From Chitinophaga filiformis (GTDB taxonomy: Bacteria > Bacteroidota > Bacteroidia > Chitinophagales > Chitinophagaceae): 64,000 nucleotides of DNA. Position 1 is the first letter of the stretch. Each line of letters begins with the position of its first letter. The stretch spans positions 209,445-273,444 of the forward strand of contig NZ_FNBN01000010.1 of the NCBI RefSeq assembly GCF_900102545.1, in the 5' to 3' direction. Under the pieces are notes generated by a model. The model was not told the DNA's origin and searched no databases. It saw nothing but the letters and a program-made list of their open reading frames with translations. Shown in pieces: positions 55,101 through 60,888 of this stretch. The position numbers and the translations under genes were made by a program.

Positions 55101-55614
55101 AGGCCACATCTTCCGGGGCGCAATCATATTCTTCGCCAGCAATGGCAGCAGCCTGTATAAGGGCAGGCGTCACGTTTCTTTCCTGCAATGCTGCCAGCCA
55201 ATCGCTCAGACCCTCCTTCACAGCATACTTCCCTATCTGCGCAAACTGCGCGGGGTCTGCTACCAGGAAGGGCCTGGAAAGGGTCTTCCAAACGTTCCAC
55301 AACTTCTGCTTATGGTCATCCTGTGTACCGATGGATAATGGTACAGGGATAATGCCTCCCAGCAGGCATGCCCAGAAAAAGAGGAGAAAGGCCTTGTTAT
55401 CATCCAGCTGTAATACCGCCATATCGCCTTTCCTGATCCCCTGCTGTTGCAGACCTCCCAGGTATTGTAACGCAGTATCATACAGTTCCCTGTAAGAAAG
55501 CGTCTCTTCCCTGTTTCCACTATTGATAAAAACAATGTCCCTTCCATTCTCACGGATAGTTTGCCGCAGACTGGCTGGTAGGGTCAATGACCCTGGGGCT
55601 GTTCCCTTCATCAT
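43171..55614 (-). CDS. NRPS-A, FAAL-initiated, three modules plus terminal C
   Basis: 4147 aa. Starts with a fatty acyl-AMP ligase (1-575; FSSGSTGTPKG, MPLTHDMGLIG, SPNFGYEYL, YGLAEASVAV) and an acyl carrier protein (GLNSLQ, S612). Then C1 (HHLIFDGWS, H790), A1 (YTSGSTG at 1249), PCP1 (GGNS, S1628), C2 (HHLITDGWS, H1806), A2 (Y2269), PCP2 (GGNS, S2647), C3 (HHIIADGST, H2814), A3 (YTSGTTG at 3277), PCP3 (GGHS, S3663) and a terminal C4 (HHIVTDGWS, H3841) with no A domain after it. A fatty acid is therefore loaded as adenylate and C1 N-acylates residue 1. Codes: A1 DTESIGTVC and A2 DVESIGTVC, near the Lys code of bacitracin synthetase; A3 DAQDIGVVN, near the Gln code DAQDLGVVD. No epimerase. Begins 9 bp after the SGNH gene; two consecutive ATG codons (55614, 55611) are possible starts, with AGGA directly before the first. 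Confidence 0.95.
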   Translation of the reverse strand: MMKGTAPGSLTLPASLRQTIRENGRDIVFINSGNREETLSYRELYDTALQYLGGLQQQGIRKGDMAVLQLDDNKAFLLFFWACLLGGIIPVPLSIGTQDDHKQKLWNVWKTLSRPFLVADPAQFAQIGKYAVKEGLSDWLAALQERNVTPALIQAAAIAGEEYDCAPEDVAFIQFSSGSTGTPKGVVLTHGNLYFNTLDISERCKITAADIALSWMPLTHDMGLIGFHLTAMLRGIRQCIIATSLFIRRPLIWPERASAFKASLLYSPNFGYEYLMGALEPGAGAGWDLSPVRLIYNGAEPISINTCRKFQERMQAFGMPADVIAPCYGLAEASVAVSIQEPGNPLVVYSLHRQYLHTGDRVQYVPAASREAVDFVEVGYPITHCAVRICDDGGTPLEDLQVGQILVRGTNVTQGYFNNPEATSAILKEDGWLKTGDLGFMHEGRLVITGRSKNLIIVNGQNYYPQDLERALEDITGLETGRVAAAGTVHTGRDKSGGELLIFALFKGTPAAFVPVVQQITQRLSERFGLLPDKVIAIHRMPKTTSGKIQYFQLVSRYLEGEFDGFLEQLQTVLEAGDKDKGLLQIALDYVSGITGKQVSEADAPLSIGLNSLQMMTLNNHLQQRTGRQMDVAALFELTSFKDLERLAAPVSAETQVISSSFISSCSLSHSQKRMWMQCELQDMWHSFNLSVAAFIKGPLDVAALEKALTKMLERHPVLRAVFRYQQGEPIQEFLPVEVFAITKMQAAPEAISSLTTDFAGQSFGPEKQLCKVLLLELPEREYVLQFTFHHLIFDGWSVGIFMKELNSFYESCRQQQECNLPSLYYYSDHVAWEKQCIEKGLFENARQYWQQELAGYVPELGALRQTKEVQKGQHPGATISLDVPTSLFASLQAFSQQESVTMMMSLFTGLQLLYYKLTGRQDNLFGLETAGRTRTEWEGVIGCFLNTLPVRVRFEEEISFRQLLQLVKQQLLNGYKYQQYPVDLLVEETAADATSALFDLLIVYQNFEHALEIPSLGELQVIPLEIPEQTAIVDLQLEFREYAGGLRANLRYDTRYYDQAFVQFFFEQLCTFLEIAIATPETRVADFSLASPASHTFNAPVIPAAFLPVTAQIKTQDPGSIALICGAQHITYQELVEAFTRRASYLNQLYHISGEDRVGILMNRNEQMIIAMLTIMEAGAAYVPLDITFPASRIQFMLEDSGVKWLITDQELENIPAHIMVLRWNEIEEVAVVGETAIHEHDLAYLLYTSGSTGQPKGVLIEHGAVADYVMTFRTYFDIGRADIVVQQSALTFDTHIEEIYPALCSGAAVLVLPEGGKDIHAMVTAIQKEGATVLSTTPLVISALNELPDLPASLRLLISGGDELKAAYLDRIIGKVPVFNTYGPTESTVCAAYQEVKTLSDAAKIGKPIRNRNIFIVDKNDRLLPVGIVGEIYIGGAGLARGYQRLEKETLARFIHLDGDIAMRVYRTGDRGKWNADGSITFLGRQDDQVKIRGYRIELTEVEKALAGHPGIKALAAKVWGEEANRFIAVYYVCRVEISEDEIREYAVNCLPEYMIPAAFVRIDSLPENANGKTDRKKLPYPLLESGEGTAPVTIEEKALTAAWKEALQLDTVHVTTNFFHAGGNSIKAAKVAGRLREMGYALLRMGDFYLYPTVGKLAARLTQQPSTALQGIIKKEVYPLTNAQRRLWFIHQLGNKPAALNLNWAYRIKGALDLAAFQQALETLIARHDSLRTVFIERDGEPQMMILPSFRLSDWFEQIEESDIDQLIQQEVKRTFDLEYGPLIHVTLTVAAPDVYIFLLNIHHLITDGWSIQVFIRELSLLYRSFKEGTPLSLAPVNFRFHDYALQYDHFLDSFQMQEHRDFWRSELQGEIPALVFPAKEASQVPVTNRYTRVLGKDFISGLEQLVAAEQVSAFIVLQSLLNVLFYKYTGSEDILIATDTAHRPYPQMETAMGYFLHELVIRTAIDSKISFRTMLQAVKQKVIEAFSHQVYPYDLDTLPAGYNRTASPLFNVLLLVQNFDRSDRFELLDSGLEIEQLPISLKDVLVDLQLEFHLKAAGELVLEARYDTAKFDHALIGQLFTHFEVLGNTLLTVPDTLLGATTTGDWQHNWNNTFTDRSPFIPVHRRITEQSVIQPNAIAITCEKIQYTYRQLNEAANQLAHQLIQEGGAPGQCTGLLMNRSAYLPIAILAVLKAGNTYVPMDPEYPVVRLQHMIDETSPRIILTDHDTAIIPPGIAVINCTDSSTYPTHDPECDIREEDIAYIIYTSGSTGIPKGIKISHGALADYVLTFGKAFNITAADRIIQQSSISFDVLIEEIFPVLAAGGGLYVLPAGGRDVDQLTMVMQQQGITLLSTTPYVIGELNKTGLAFPDLRVLISGGEVLHAGHISNLLGKVSIYNTYGPSESTVCATYHKVNSEDDCQWIGRPIANRQVYLLDTDLQQVPPRVKGEIYLGGKGLTTGYVKMTAALQEKFIENPFRKGELLYRTGDYGIVNGQGYLQFAGRMDDQLKIRGYRIEAGEITHVCGTSGLTSEVLITVWKETAQLVMYYTTKDGLPQTGLYDYLSARLPFYMVPSQFIHLQAFPLTVTGKIDRKALSTPQTTVAAEAVPFLTRQEIALADIWKDVLGVTAAGRNDHFFLSGGNSLNGTKLVNKVRQYFSKAVQLRDLFMKPVFHQFAEVIALAAGSTDNGIIQPEEQEYYPVSYAQKRMWILHQLDTQKTAYNISFQTKLEMEVDERLLEECVQLLVNRHESLRTIFPVVQGAPVQKILPADKCVFKLHFSGNSMPVFKLDEWPLLQITIVDKSTVVCTMHHIIADGSTVNMLAKELFTLYNVIEGGLAPLSYQYKEYTIAQQQRMIAGELLPQRDYWYQRFATPVVPLELPGCTKRPAVRSFKGNTQTISLDATQLKQLRETAQQGEVTLFMSLLGIIGAFLYRYTGTEDIVLGVPVSGKTLPEVENVAGLFVNSLPLRLSVEGSATLKDLLAAVRKVAMEAYEHQEYPFDLLVDGLQLNRDLSRSPLFDVMVVMLEETGQTWKHEDYRQVDAGISKFDLNFDLEEYTDHLNIRIQFNADIFSEELMTRFTRYFQQFLEHCLEQPEVPVSSLSYLPLEEQQALSAFNPPFVTNDDPHLFHLLEMQAISRPMETALMFREERISFHAFNARVNQLAHYLIAVYNIQPGTLIGVSLERSAELVIAIWAILRTGAAYVPVDTVYPADRKAYIISDSGISLLLTDTAVDTPKVSCAVCYLDTIALDGYTTENPAIYPREMAPAYAIYTSGTTGKPKGVEISHGALHNLVMWFGEMLYRSSVGMRVLLTASVNFDASVQQLFAPLVYGHTLVIIDEEVRRDLAAYTSVLATGQITITDLTPSFLHVLLTALEQKVVLPPLRYVITGGEALDPALVKRFQALFGNTARLINVYGVTEATVNSTWEWADVNRRKSTIGKPLRNTGIYLLDKDLQPVPVGIPGQICIGGAGVGTAYLNKPELTASRFINTTIDGRHTRIYLTGDTGQWLADGTIEFIGRMDRQIKLRGYRIELGEIESAIQSHPLIQQAYVVVRNEELVAFYQLKTPGDASVITAFVQTQLPQYMVPSRWVQLDAFPVTTSGKINEAALPFDRAEQKTADVAIADPFISQIRTVWKEVLQLDRIGVADNFFLHGGHSLNAMLLAARLSAVLQQEVSLQNVFAFQTIQEQAAHLRKQAATQPQLHVFEEQEHYPLSFEQQKLWIIDQQGGSEAYLMPAVYVIKGSLNIDALEAAFAALVARHEVLRTRFRLVNGMVRQVIAYDPSVKIAIAQEGMATADVLQEMLSLPFNLQEDLLMRMTLLQQAPEQYHLIVVAHHIVTDGWSVGIIMNELTALYHHLLLPLKTRQYKDAVLTQLQWMDTPDAAKAARYWSMQLEAAAGAAIFPYDLIPDVQKQWTGKTSVFELGGDLKELASMHGVSLHAAVLAGTFLLMHAFAAQSQLVLGIPVAGRRQEDMEDQIGFYVNTLPVVLQIKESDTFITLMQKLQDQVREILLYQHYPLEQVVDARRLELYNMLVVFENEDRQEMELQADDIVITPLEVGDETTKYDMTILFREHAGGIRVRIKYRTAVFSDARIAFVKQRLNEIVEIAVQEPWKTTDEIIRLQQHTDPLTVGMIDIPINL

Positions 55615-55623
55615 TCCTGCTAA

Positions 55624-57675
55624 TTACTTTGAAACTGCTAATGTCAGATAGTGGAGCTCTCCTCTTACGGGCGACAGGACATCCAGGACGTCCCTCATGG
55701 TGAGCACGGCTTCCAGAGGCGGCTGATAAATAGTGCCTGGCCATTGGATCTCCAGTTTATTCAGCCCTGGCTGCAGGTCATTGGCAGGTATATGCAATGC
55801 ATCAGAGATCCAGTGTGCAGCCGCAGGCAATTGATCGTATAACGGCCGGCCATTCAACACCAGCTTTATATTACCTCCCAGTGCATGTTTGCTCCTGTAT
55901 ACGATCTTCAGGATAAGCGTATCAGTGGCCCGGGAGAAAAAATTAAATTCAGATCTGACATTACGTGAGATATAATATTCTGACTGCTCGGGGAAATAAT
56001 CATAAGTACTCCGGCTATAAAAAGACTCCAGCAGATCAACTTCCTGATGTTGCTCTACTGCATGCTCAGACAGTCTTAATGCTGACAACTCTCCGGATGT
56101 GATTTCTCCGGCTTCTTCAAGCACATCATTCATGGCATCGGTCAGTATCAGGTCCAGCAATTTTCCATTGACCGGATGAAAGACAGCTTCGGGATACTTG
56201 TCAATACCTGCATCAAGGTTGTTGAACAGGTCTGAAAAACTCCTCGTTAGTGGCGAAGCAAGCCTTCTTGAAGCCATATCGACATAAGACCTGCAGAAGC
56301 TGGCAGTGAGTGTAGGAACAGCCTTAAAAGCCTGCTCAATATGGAACCGGACAATCGGGTATTCCTGTCCGTAATGTGCGTTGTGTATAGCAGCATAAAT
56401 ATGCGCCATGCAGGTAGCTTCCGGAGAAGGAACTACTGCCGCTGCATGCTGGTAAAAGACTTCCGGATCATCCACCGGGATCTGCAGCTGTTCGGCAATA
56501 GCTGCGGTTACGGCCGCCATGCTCAACTGGATACCCGCCATGTTCATATGACAGTAATCCATGAAAAAATTACGGCCGGGAATGGATATGTCTGTATTCC
56601 TTGCCAGCAATGATGCCAGGTCCAATGTATGGATACCATATTTCTTTGCTTCCGACAACAGGGTGTGATATACAATGGATAGGATACGAGGCTTACCCAC
56701 GGAACGGAATAACAGGGTATAATCCCTCGCTGCCTCCAGGTATTTTCGGGCTTCATCCCAATGACCAGCTGCCATGGCCGCCTCTCCCATCAGTTCATAT
56801 ATGGAGGGTTGTGTATCATCCATCTGTAACAGCTGATCACACCATTTCTGTACGCCGGCATAATCCTGTTGTTTATGGGCTTCCCTCGCGGCATTCCAAA
56901 GCTGTTCCCATAATGCGGTATCTCCTGCAGAAAGTACAGGGGTACTGGTTTCATGGGCAGTCACTTTCCAGTCTGCCAGGTTAAAAGCAGGAATGACAAA
57001 TAGCACTGGCACGCCACGTTGTACAAATAACTCCTGCAGATATTGCAGGAAATCTTTCACGATAAGCGACAAGGCATTGTCTACCTTTTCTTTCAACCAT
57101 TTACAGGAAATCTCATCCACTGGCAGATCAGATGCCAGGCGTGTGTTCAGGAACCCGCCATATAACTTATAGAAGAAATTATTACCAGCCATGATCACCA
57201 CCATCGCTGGTTGCAGAACAGCGGCACTCTTCAGCACTGATCTCATTTCATCTGGTTCCATGCCCGACTTTGCAAGGTCAGTCACTTCAAATTCCCCACC
57301 GGCTACTGAAGACAGTACATGCTCTATGACTGCAGCAGGCGCATATTCATTACCATAAAAAGAGCCCCTGGCCACAGATTCTCCGGTCAGCAATATGCGC
57401 TTATTATCTGTTGTCAGCGATATCCTGTGTTGGCTGGCCCATTTTATCCATTCTCCCATTTGCTTTTTATCCCTCACATAGGCTCCTGTGCCGTGTTCCT
57501 CTTTCCAGATACCAATTTGCTGTACTACCGGAGACAATGATGGTGTTTCGGTAGCATGCTGTATCCTGAAGGCTTCCATTTTTTCCAGTATATCCGGTAT
57601 ACTGTTCTCTCTCCTGGATATATATGCTGCCAGTTGTTCGGCAGCTTCTTTACGGATACTTTCAGTTACACTCAT
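55624..57675 (-). CDS. Large SGNH-hydrolase-like protein with TPR-like segment
   Basis: 683 aa. An SGNH/GDSL-type core is suggested by LLTGES (S100, block I), IMAGNN (N165, block III) and FMDYCHMN (D373, H376, block V DxxH). A helical TPR-like insertion (about 255-320, with WCDQLLQMDD and GHWDEARKYLEAARD) interrupts the core, and the C-terminal ~130 residues look beta-rich, as in a carbohydrate- or ligand-binding domain. No signal peptide or membrane segment is evident, so it is probably cytosolic. Members of this fold include esterases, O-acyl transferases and deacylases. The gene lies between the carbamoyltransferase (36 bp) and NRPS-A (9 bp), which argues for a role in tailoring or in handling the acyl group. 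I do not recognise a characterised orthologue. Confidence 0.65.
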   Translation of the reverse strand: MSVTESIRKEAAEQLAAYISRRENSIPDILEKMEAFRIQHATETPSLSPVVQQIGIWKEEHGTGAYVRDKKQMGEWIKWASQHRISLTTDNKRILLTGESVARGSFYGNEYAPAAVIEHVLSSVAGGEFEVTDLAKSGMEPDEMRSVLKSAAVLQPAMVVIMAGNNFFYKLYGGFLNTRLASDLPVDEISCKWLKEKVDNALSLIVKDFLQYLQELFVQRGVPVLFVIPAFNLADWKVTAHETSTPVLSAGDTALWEQLWNAAREAHKQQDYAGVQKWCDQLLQMDDTQPSIYELMGEAAMAAGHWDEARKYLEAARDYTLLFRSVGKPRILSIVYHTLLSEAKKYGIHTLDLASLLARNTDISIPGRNFFMDYCHMNMAGIQLSMAAVTAAIAEQLQIPVDDPEVFYQHAAAVVPSPEATCMAHIYAAIHNAHYGQEYPIVRFHIEQAFKAVPTLTASFCRSYVDMASRRLASPLTRSFSDLFNNLDAGIDKYPEAVFHPVNGKLLDLILTDAMNDVLEEAGEITSGELSALRLSEHAVEQHQEVDLLESFYSRSTYDYFPEQSEYYISRNVRSEFNFFSRATDTLILKIVYRSKHALGGNIKLVLNGRPLYDQLPAAAHWISDALHIPANDLQPGLNKLEIQWPGTIYQPPLEAVLTMRDVLDVLSPVRGELHYLTLAVSK

Positions 57676-57711
57676 GTTGTAACGGATTTATAATTGATGA
57701 AAAGATCTGCA

Positions 57712-59466
57712 TTACAGAAAAGTATACAGCTGTGAGCTGATAGCATCAGAAGGCTGTTGGGCATACAGCTCCAGTAGCTGGGATATCACGTCCATCCTGT
57801 TCTCCTCGCGATAGAACAGATAGTTGCCCAATACCAGGCAGTCAATATCCGTTTTGATGAAACAATTGATAGCGTCCAGCGGAGTACATACAATAGGCTC
57901 TCCCCTTACATTAAAGGAAGTATTGAGCAATATGGGGCAACCGGTCAGCGCATCAAAAGCATCCAGCAGGGAGGCCATTAAGGGATTTACCTCGCGGTTC
58001 ACGGTCTGCACCCTCGCAGAGCCGTCAACGTGTGTGATGGCAGGCAGGTCCAGTGGCGACTTCACCTGGCAGGTTTCCAGCATAAAAGGAGATGCGTGAT
58101 CCAGTTCAAAGTGGTCTCCCTTCTTCTCTTCCAGCACCATAGGAGCAAAAGGACGGAAACCTTCCCTTTTCTTCACCATGGCATTAATCCTGTTCCTCAT
58201 TTCAGGATGACGGGGATCTGCCAAGATAGAACGGCTGCCCAGTGCTCTCGGGCCAAATTCCATCCTGCCCTGGAACCACCCGATCACTTTGCCTTCAGCA
58301 ATCAGCTCGGCTACGCGTTTCACCAAACGTTCCGGTTCATGGCGGAAACTACTCGCCTTCAGGAAGATCCCTTTCAGACTATTCATTATTTCTTTATCGC
58401 TATAAGCCGGCCCCAGACAGGCGGTCTTCAGTTTGCCTTCCGGCAGTGGTTGTCCCGTTTCCTGTATATAAGCCACAGCAGCGGCCCCCAGGGCTCCACC
58501 GGCATCATTTGCCGCCGGCTGTACGAAAAGCGCATCAAAAGGTCCTTCCCGCAATATGCGGCCATTGGCAACACAGTTCAGCGCCACCCCTCCGGCAAGA
58601 CATAAATTCTTCAACCCTGTCCTGTTATACAGATAGGTGGCTTTTTCCAGCATCAGCTCCTCCAGGAACACCTGCAGGCTTTTGGCGATATCTTTATGGA
58701 ACTGCTCCAACGGAGATTCTGCTACACGTGCCGGCTGACCAAACAGCTCACACAACGCAGGTGCATACATTTTCTGCTGACGCATAAAATCGAAATAAGA
58801 AAGGTCCAGCTGGAATTGTCCTTCATCCAGTGATTGCAATAAACGCCTGAACTGATCCAGGTACTTCGGCGTACCATAAGGCGCCAATCCCATTACTTTG
58901 TATTCACCCTCATTGACACTGAATCCCAGGTAACTGGTAATAGTACTGTATAACAGGCCAACGGAATGCGGATAGTTCACCTCTTCGAACAGATCAATGT
59001 TTACTCCCCTCCCGGTTCCATAGGTGGTGGTAGCCCACTCCCCTACTCCATCCATCGTGAGAATAGCAGCTTCATTAAATCCTGAGAAACAAAAGCTGCT
59101 GGCAGCATGTGACAGGTGGTGAGGTACATAACAAACAGGCCCTTCATATCCCAGCCTGATCGCAATTTCCTGTTCTACCGTATAAGGAGATATCCTTTTT
59201 AAGATCTCATCATTGACATCCGGCAAACCACTATACAATTGCCTCGACAATTTCTTTTGGGGCAGCTCATAATAAGACAACAGGGAAACATCATCTATCG
59301 TAATCCCTGCCTCTTTCAGGCAATATTGCATTGCATGATAAGGCATGGAGGGATCATTCTTGATACGGGAAAATCTTTCTTCCTGTGCGGCTGCAATTAG
59401 TACTCCATCACGGAGTATGCAGCAGGCTGCATCATGATACAATGCAGAAATACCCAGTATATTCAT
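57712..59466 (-). CDS. NodU/CmcH-family carbamoyltransferase
   Basis: 584 aa, full length for the O-carbamoyltransferase family (NodU, CmcH, TobZ). The N-terminal YrdC/Kae1-like half shows MNILGISALYHDAACC, the histidines of YVPHHLSHAASSF (H116, H117, H120) and MDGVGEW (D139) that bind iron and the carbamoyl-adenylate; GGVALNCVANGRI and PAANDAGGALG follow, and the C-terminal half has GRMEFGPRALGSRSILADPR. These enzymes transfer a carbamoyl group from carbamoyl phosphate, via carbamoyl-AMP, to a hydroxyl or amino group of a small molecule. The acceptor could be a hydroxylated side chain, a hydroxy fatty acid or a diamino acid side chain of the peptide. Starts 17 bp after the GIY-YIG-like gene. 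Family is firm; acceptor unknown. Confidence 0.9.
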   Translation of the reverse strand: MNILGISALYHDAACCILRDGVLIAAAQEERFSRIKNDPSMPYHAMQYCLKEAGITIDDVSLLSYYELPQKKLSRQLYSGLPDVNDEILKRISPYTVEQEIAIRLGYEGPVCYVPHHLSHAASSFCFSGFNEAAILTMDGVGEWATTTYGTGRGVNIDLFEEVNYPHSVGLLYSTITSYLGFSVNEGEYKVMGLAPYGTPKYLDQFRRLLQSLDEGQFQLDLSYFDFMRQQKMYAPALCELFGQPARVAESPLEQFHKDIAKSLQVFLEELMLEKATYLYNRTGLKNLCLAGGVALNCVANGRILREGPFDALFVQPAANDAGGALGAAAVAYIQETGQPLPEGKLKTACLGPAYSDKEIMNSLKGIFLKASSFRHEPERLVKRVAELIAEGKVIGWFQGRMEFGPRALGSRSILADPRHPEMRNRINAMVKKREGFRPFAPMVLEEKKGDHFELDHASPFMLETCQVKSPLDLPAITHVDGSARVQTVNREVNPLMASLLDAFDALTGCPILLNTSFNVRGEPIVCTPLDAINCFIKTDIDCLVLGNYLFYREENRMDVISQLLELYAQQPSDAISSQLYTFL

Positions 59467-59483
59467 AACAGCAGAACTTAAAA

Positions 59484-59873
59484 TCAGTAGACCTTGTTGA
59501 TAATTTCGTTACATACAGGTTTTAACGTTTCCTTCCACTGACCAGCCTTTGCCTCCAGCACCGCTGGCGATGGTTCTGAGATGATCTCAAATACCAGGTC
59601 TTTCAGTTTGATAGAATGAAGGAATGCCTGCAGACAACTATCTTTCCCGTCATCGCCAAAATGAGCGATCACTGCTTCCCGGAGATTCATTGTAGCACCT
59701 ACAAAACGGGGATTGGCAGGTTTACCATTTACACGCCCGCAAATAGCATATACGGCAGGTGATGCGGGGATGGCGGCAAGGTTATCCAGCCCGTCGAGAT
59801 TAGTCTCCTTACTGAACAATTGCATTGTCTGCATTCCTTCAACAAGTGAAACATCTAAGATATTATGATCCAT
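59484..59873 (-). CDS. Small GIY-YIG-like protein of unknown role
   Basis: 129 aa when started at the ATG at 59873, which leaves a 23 bp gap after sbnB; a longer reading frame from 59948 would overlap sbnB by 52 bp and has a basic, unlikely N-terminus. The middle shows SPAVYAICG followed by PRFVGATMNLREAVIAHF, which has the order of the GIY-YIG fold (Y, Y/FVG, then an Arg helix), and a C-terminal ETLKPVCNE with a possible acidic catalytic residue. The GIY signature is degenerate (AVY), so nuclease activity is doubtful. A nuclease fold within a biosynthetic operon is unexpected; an accessory or regulatory role is possible. Fold call is tentative. Confidence 0.5.
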   Translation of the reverse strand: MDHNILDVSLVEGMQTMQLFSKETNLDGLDNLAAIPASPAVYAICGRVNGKPANPRFVGATMNLREAVIAHFGDDGKDSCLQAFLHSIKLKDLVFEIISEPSPAVLEAKAGQWKETLKPVCNEIINKVY

Positions 59874-59896
59874 AACAAAGGATTTTATACTTGATT

Positions 59897-60865
59897 TTAC
59901 AGTTCTACTTTTATTGCTTTTTCTTCTGCTTCTCTGTAATACCACCATCCGGTAGCAATGTCAAACACAGCCATCCCCATGGGATTGAACATAATTACAT
60001 CGTCTGTTCCGGTACCGGCAAACAGTTCATCCAGTGCGTGAGTGGTAAAGGAAAAAGTATCTTCAGGGTTCAGACCATTTTCATGATGCATCACCTCTAT
60101 ATCTGTTTTTTCCCGGCATATTTCTTCCCAGTCATCTACAATGATCCTATCCATATATGCCCTCATCTGAGGCTGGTAGTCACGCAACGATACATTGGCC
60201 TGCAGAGAACCTTTTTTCGGCGGCAGATTAATATAAGGGGCACTGCTAACAGTACAGGTGATAAAGATGTCAGCAGGCACATAAGCATCTTCCCAGCTAT
60301 GCACGATCTCTACTTTCTCCAGTACGTCTTCCGGAAGCCCGGATATATCTACAGGTCTGATATCAAACAGTCTCACTTTCGCGATATCATCCCACCACAT
60401 TTGTCTGAGCAAATCCAGGTGCATCCTTCCTATCGGTCCAAAACCCGTGATGCCTATTTCAAGCGGTGCTTGCAAAGCAGAGCGGGATTCCAGGAAGGAT
60501 TTGATGATCAGTCCTGTTACACCCGCGGTACGGATAGCACTGATTTTATTGGTGTTAATAATACAGAAAGGGATACCAGTATCGGCTTCGTTCAGGATAG
60601 TAACAGCATGTGCCCTGGCAAGGCCCTGTTGTATATTTCCGGGAAAACTGGCGATCCATTTAATACCTGCAGCGTTCACCTCACCACCCAGAAATGCGGG
60701 CATAGCAATGATCCTGTTCACCATATTCCTGTACCGGAGATAGGGCTTTACGGGTTGCCTGTAATCTTTTCTGGATACCATATCCACAGCATTACCTATC
60801 ACACTGATCACATCCTGCCATGAAATACCGATCCTGTCTATGTGTTCGTCAGATAGATAGATCAT
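59897..60865 (-). CDS. sbnB: SbnB-like NAD-dependent dehydrogenase for Dap synthesis
   Basis: 322 aa from the ATG at 60865 (MIYLSDEHID), 23 bp after the sbnA stop; an upstream ATG at 60934 would overlap sbnA and adds an atypical Cys-rich leader. The ornithine cyclodeaminase/mu-crystallin family is evident from RNMVNRIIAMPAFLGG and the Rossmann motif GITGFGPIGRMHLDLL. In the staphyloferrin B pathway SbnB oxidatively cleaves N-(1-amino-1-carboxyethyl)-glutamate into L-2,3-diaminopropionate and 2-oxoglutarate. The tight pairing with an SbnA-type gene makes this role much more likely than ornithine cyclodeamination. Confidence 0.9.
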   Translation of the reverse strand: MIYLSDEHIDRIGISWQDVISVIGNAVDMVSRKDYRQPVKPYLRYRNMVNRIIAMPAFLGGEVNAAGIKWIASFPGNIQQGLARAHAVTILNEADTGIPFCIINTNKISAIRTAGVTGLIIKSFLESRSALQAPLEIGITGFGPIGRMHLDLLRQMWWDDIAKVRLFDIRPVDISGLPEDVLEKVEIVHSWEDAYVPADIFITCTVSSAPYINLPPKKGSLQANVSLRDYQPQMRAYMDRIIVDDWEEICREKTDIEVMHHENGLNPEDTFSFTTHALDELFAGTGTDDVIMFNPMGMAVFDIATGWWYYREAEEKAIKVEL

Positions 60866-60888
60866 TCTTTGTTTTCTTTTATGATTAA

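Noticed and set aside
59874..59948. Upstream start for the small GIY-YIG-like gene
   Set aside because: It would overlap sbnB by 52 bp and add a basic low-complexity leader; the ATG at 59873 gives operon-like spacing.
59891..60823. 310-codon plus-strand reading frame
   Set aside because: It is antisense to sbnB, which has clear family motifs; the antisense protein is rich in His, Cys and Arg and matches nothing.
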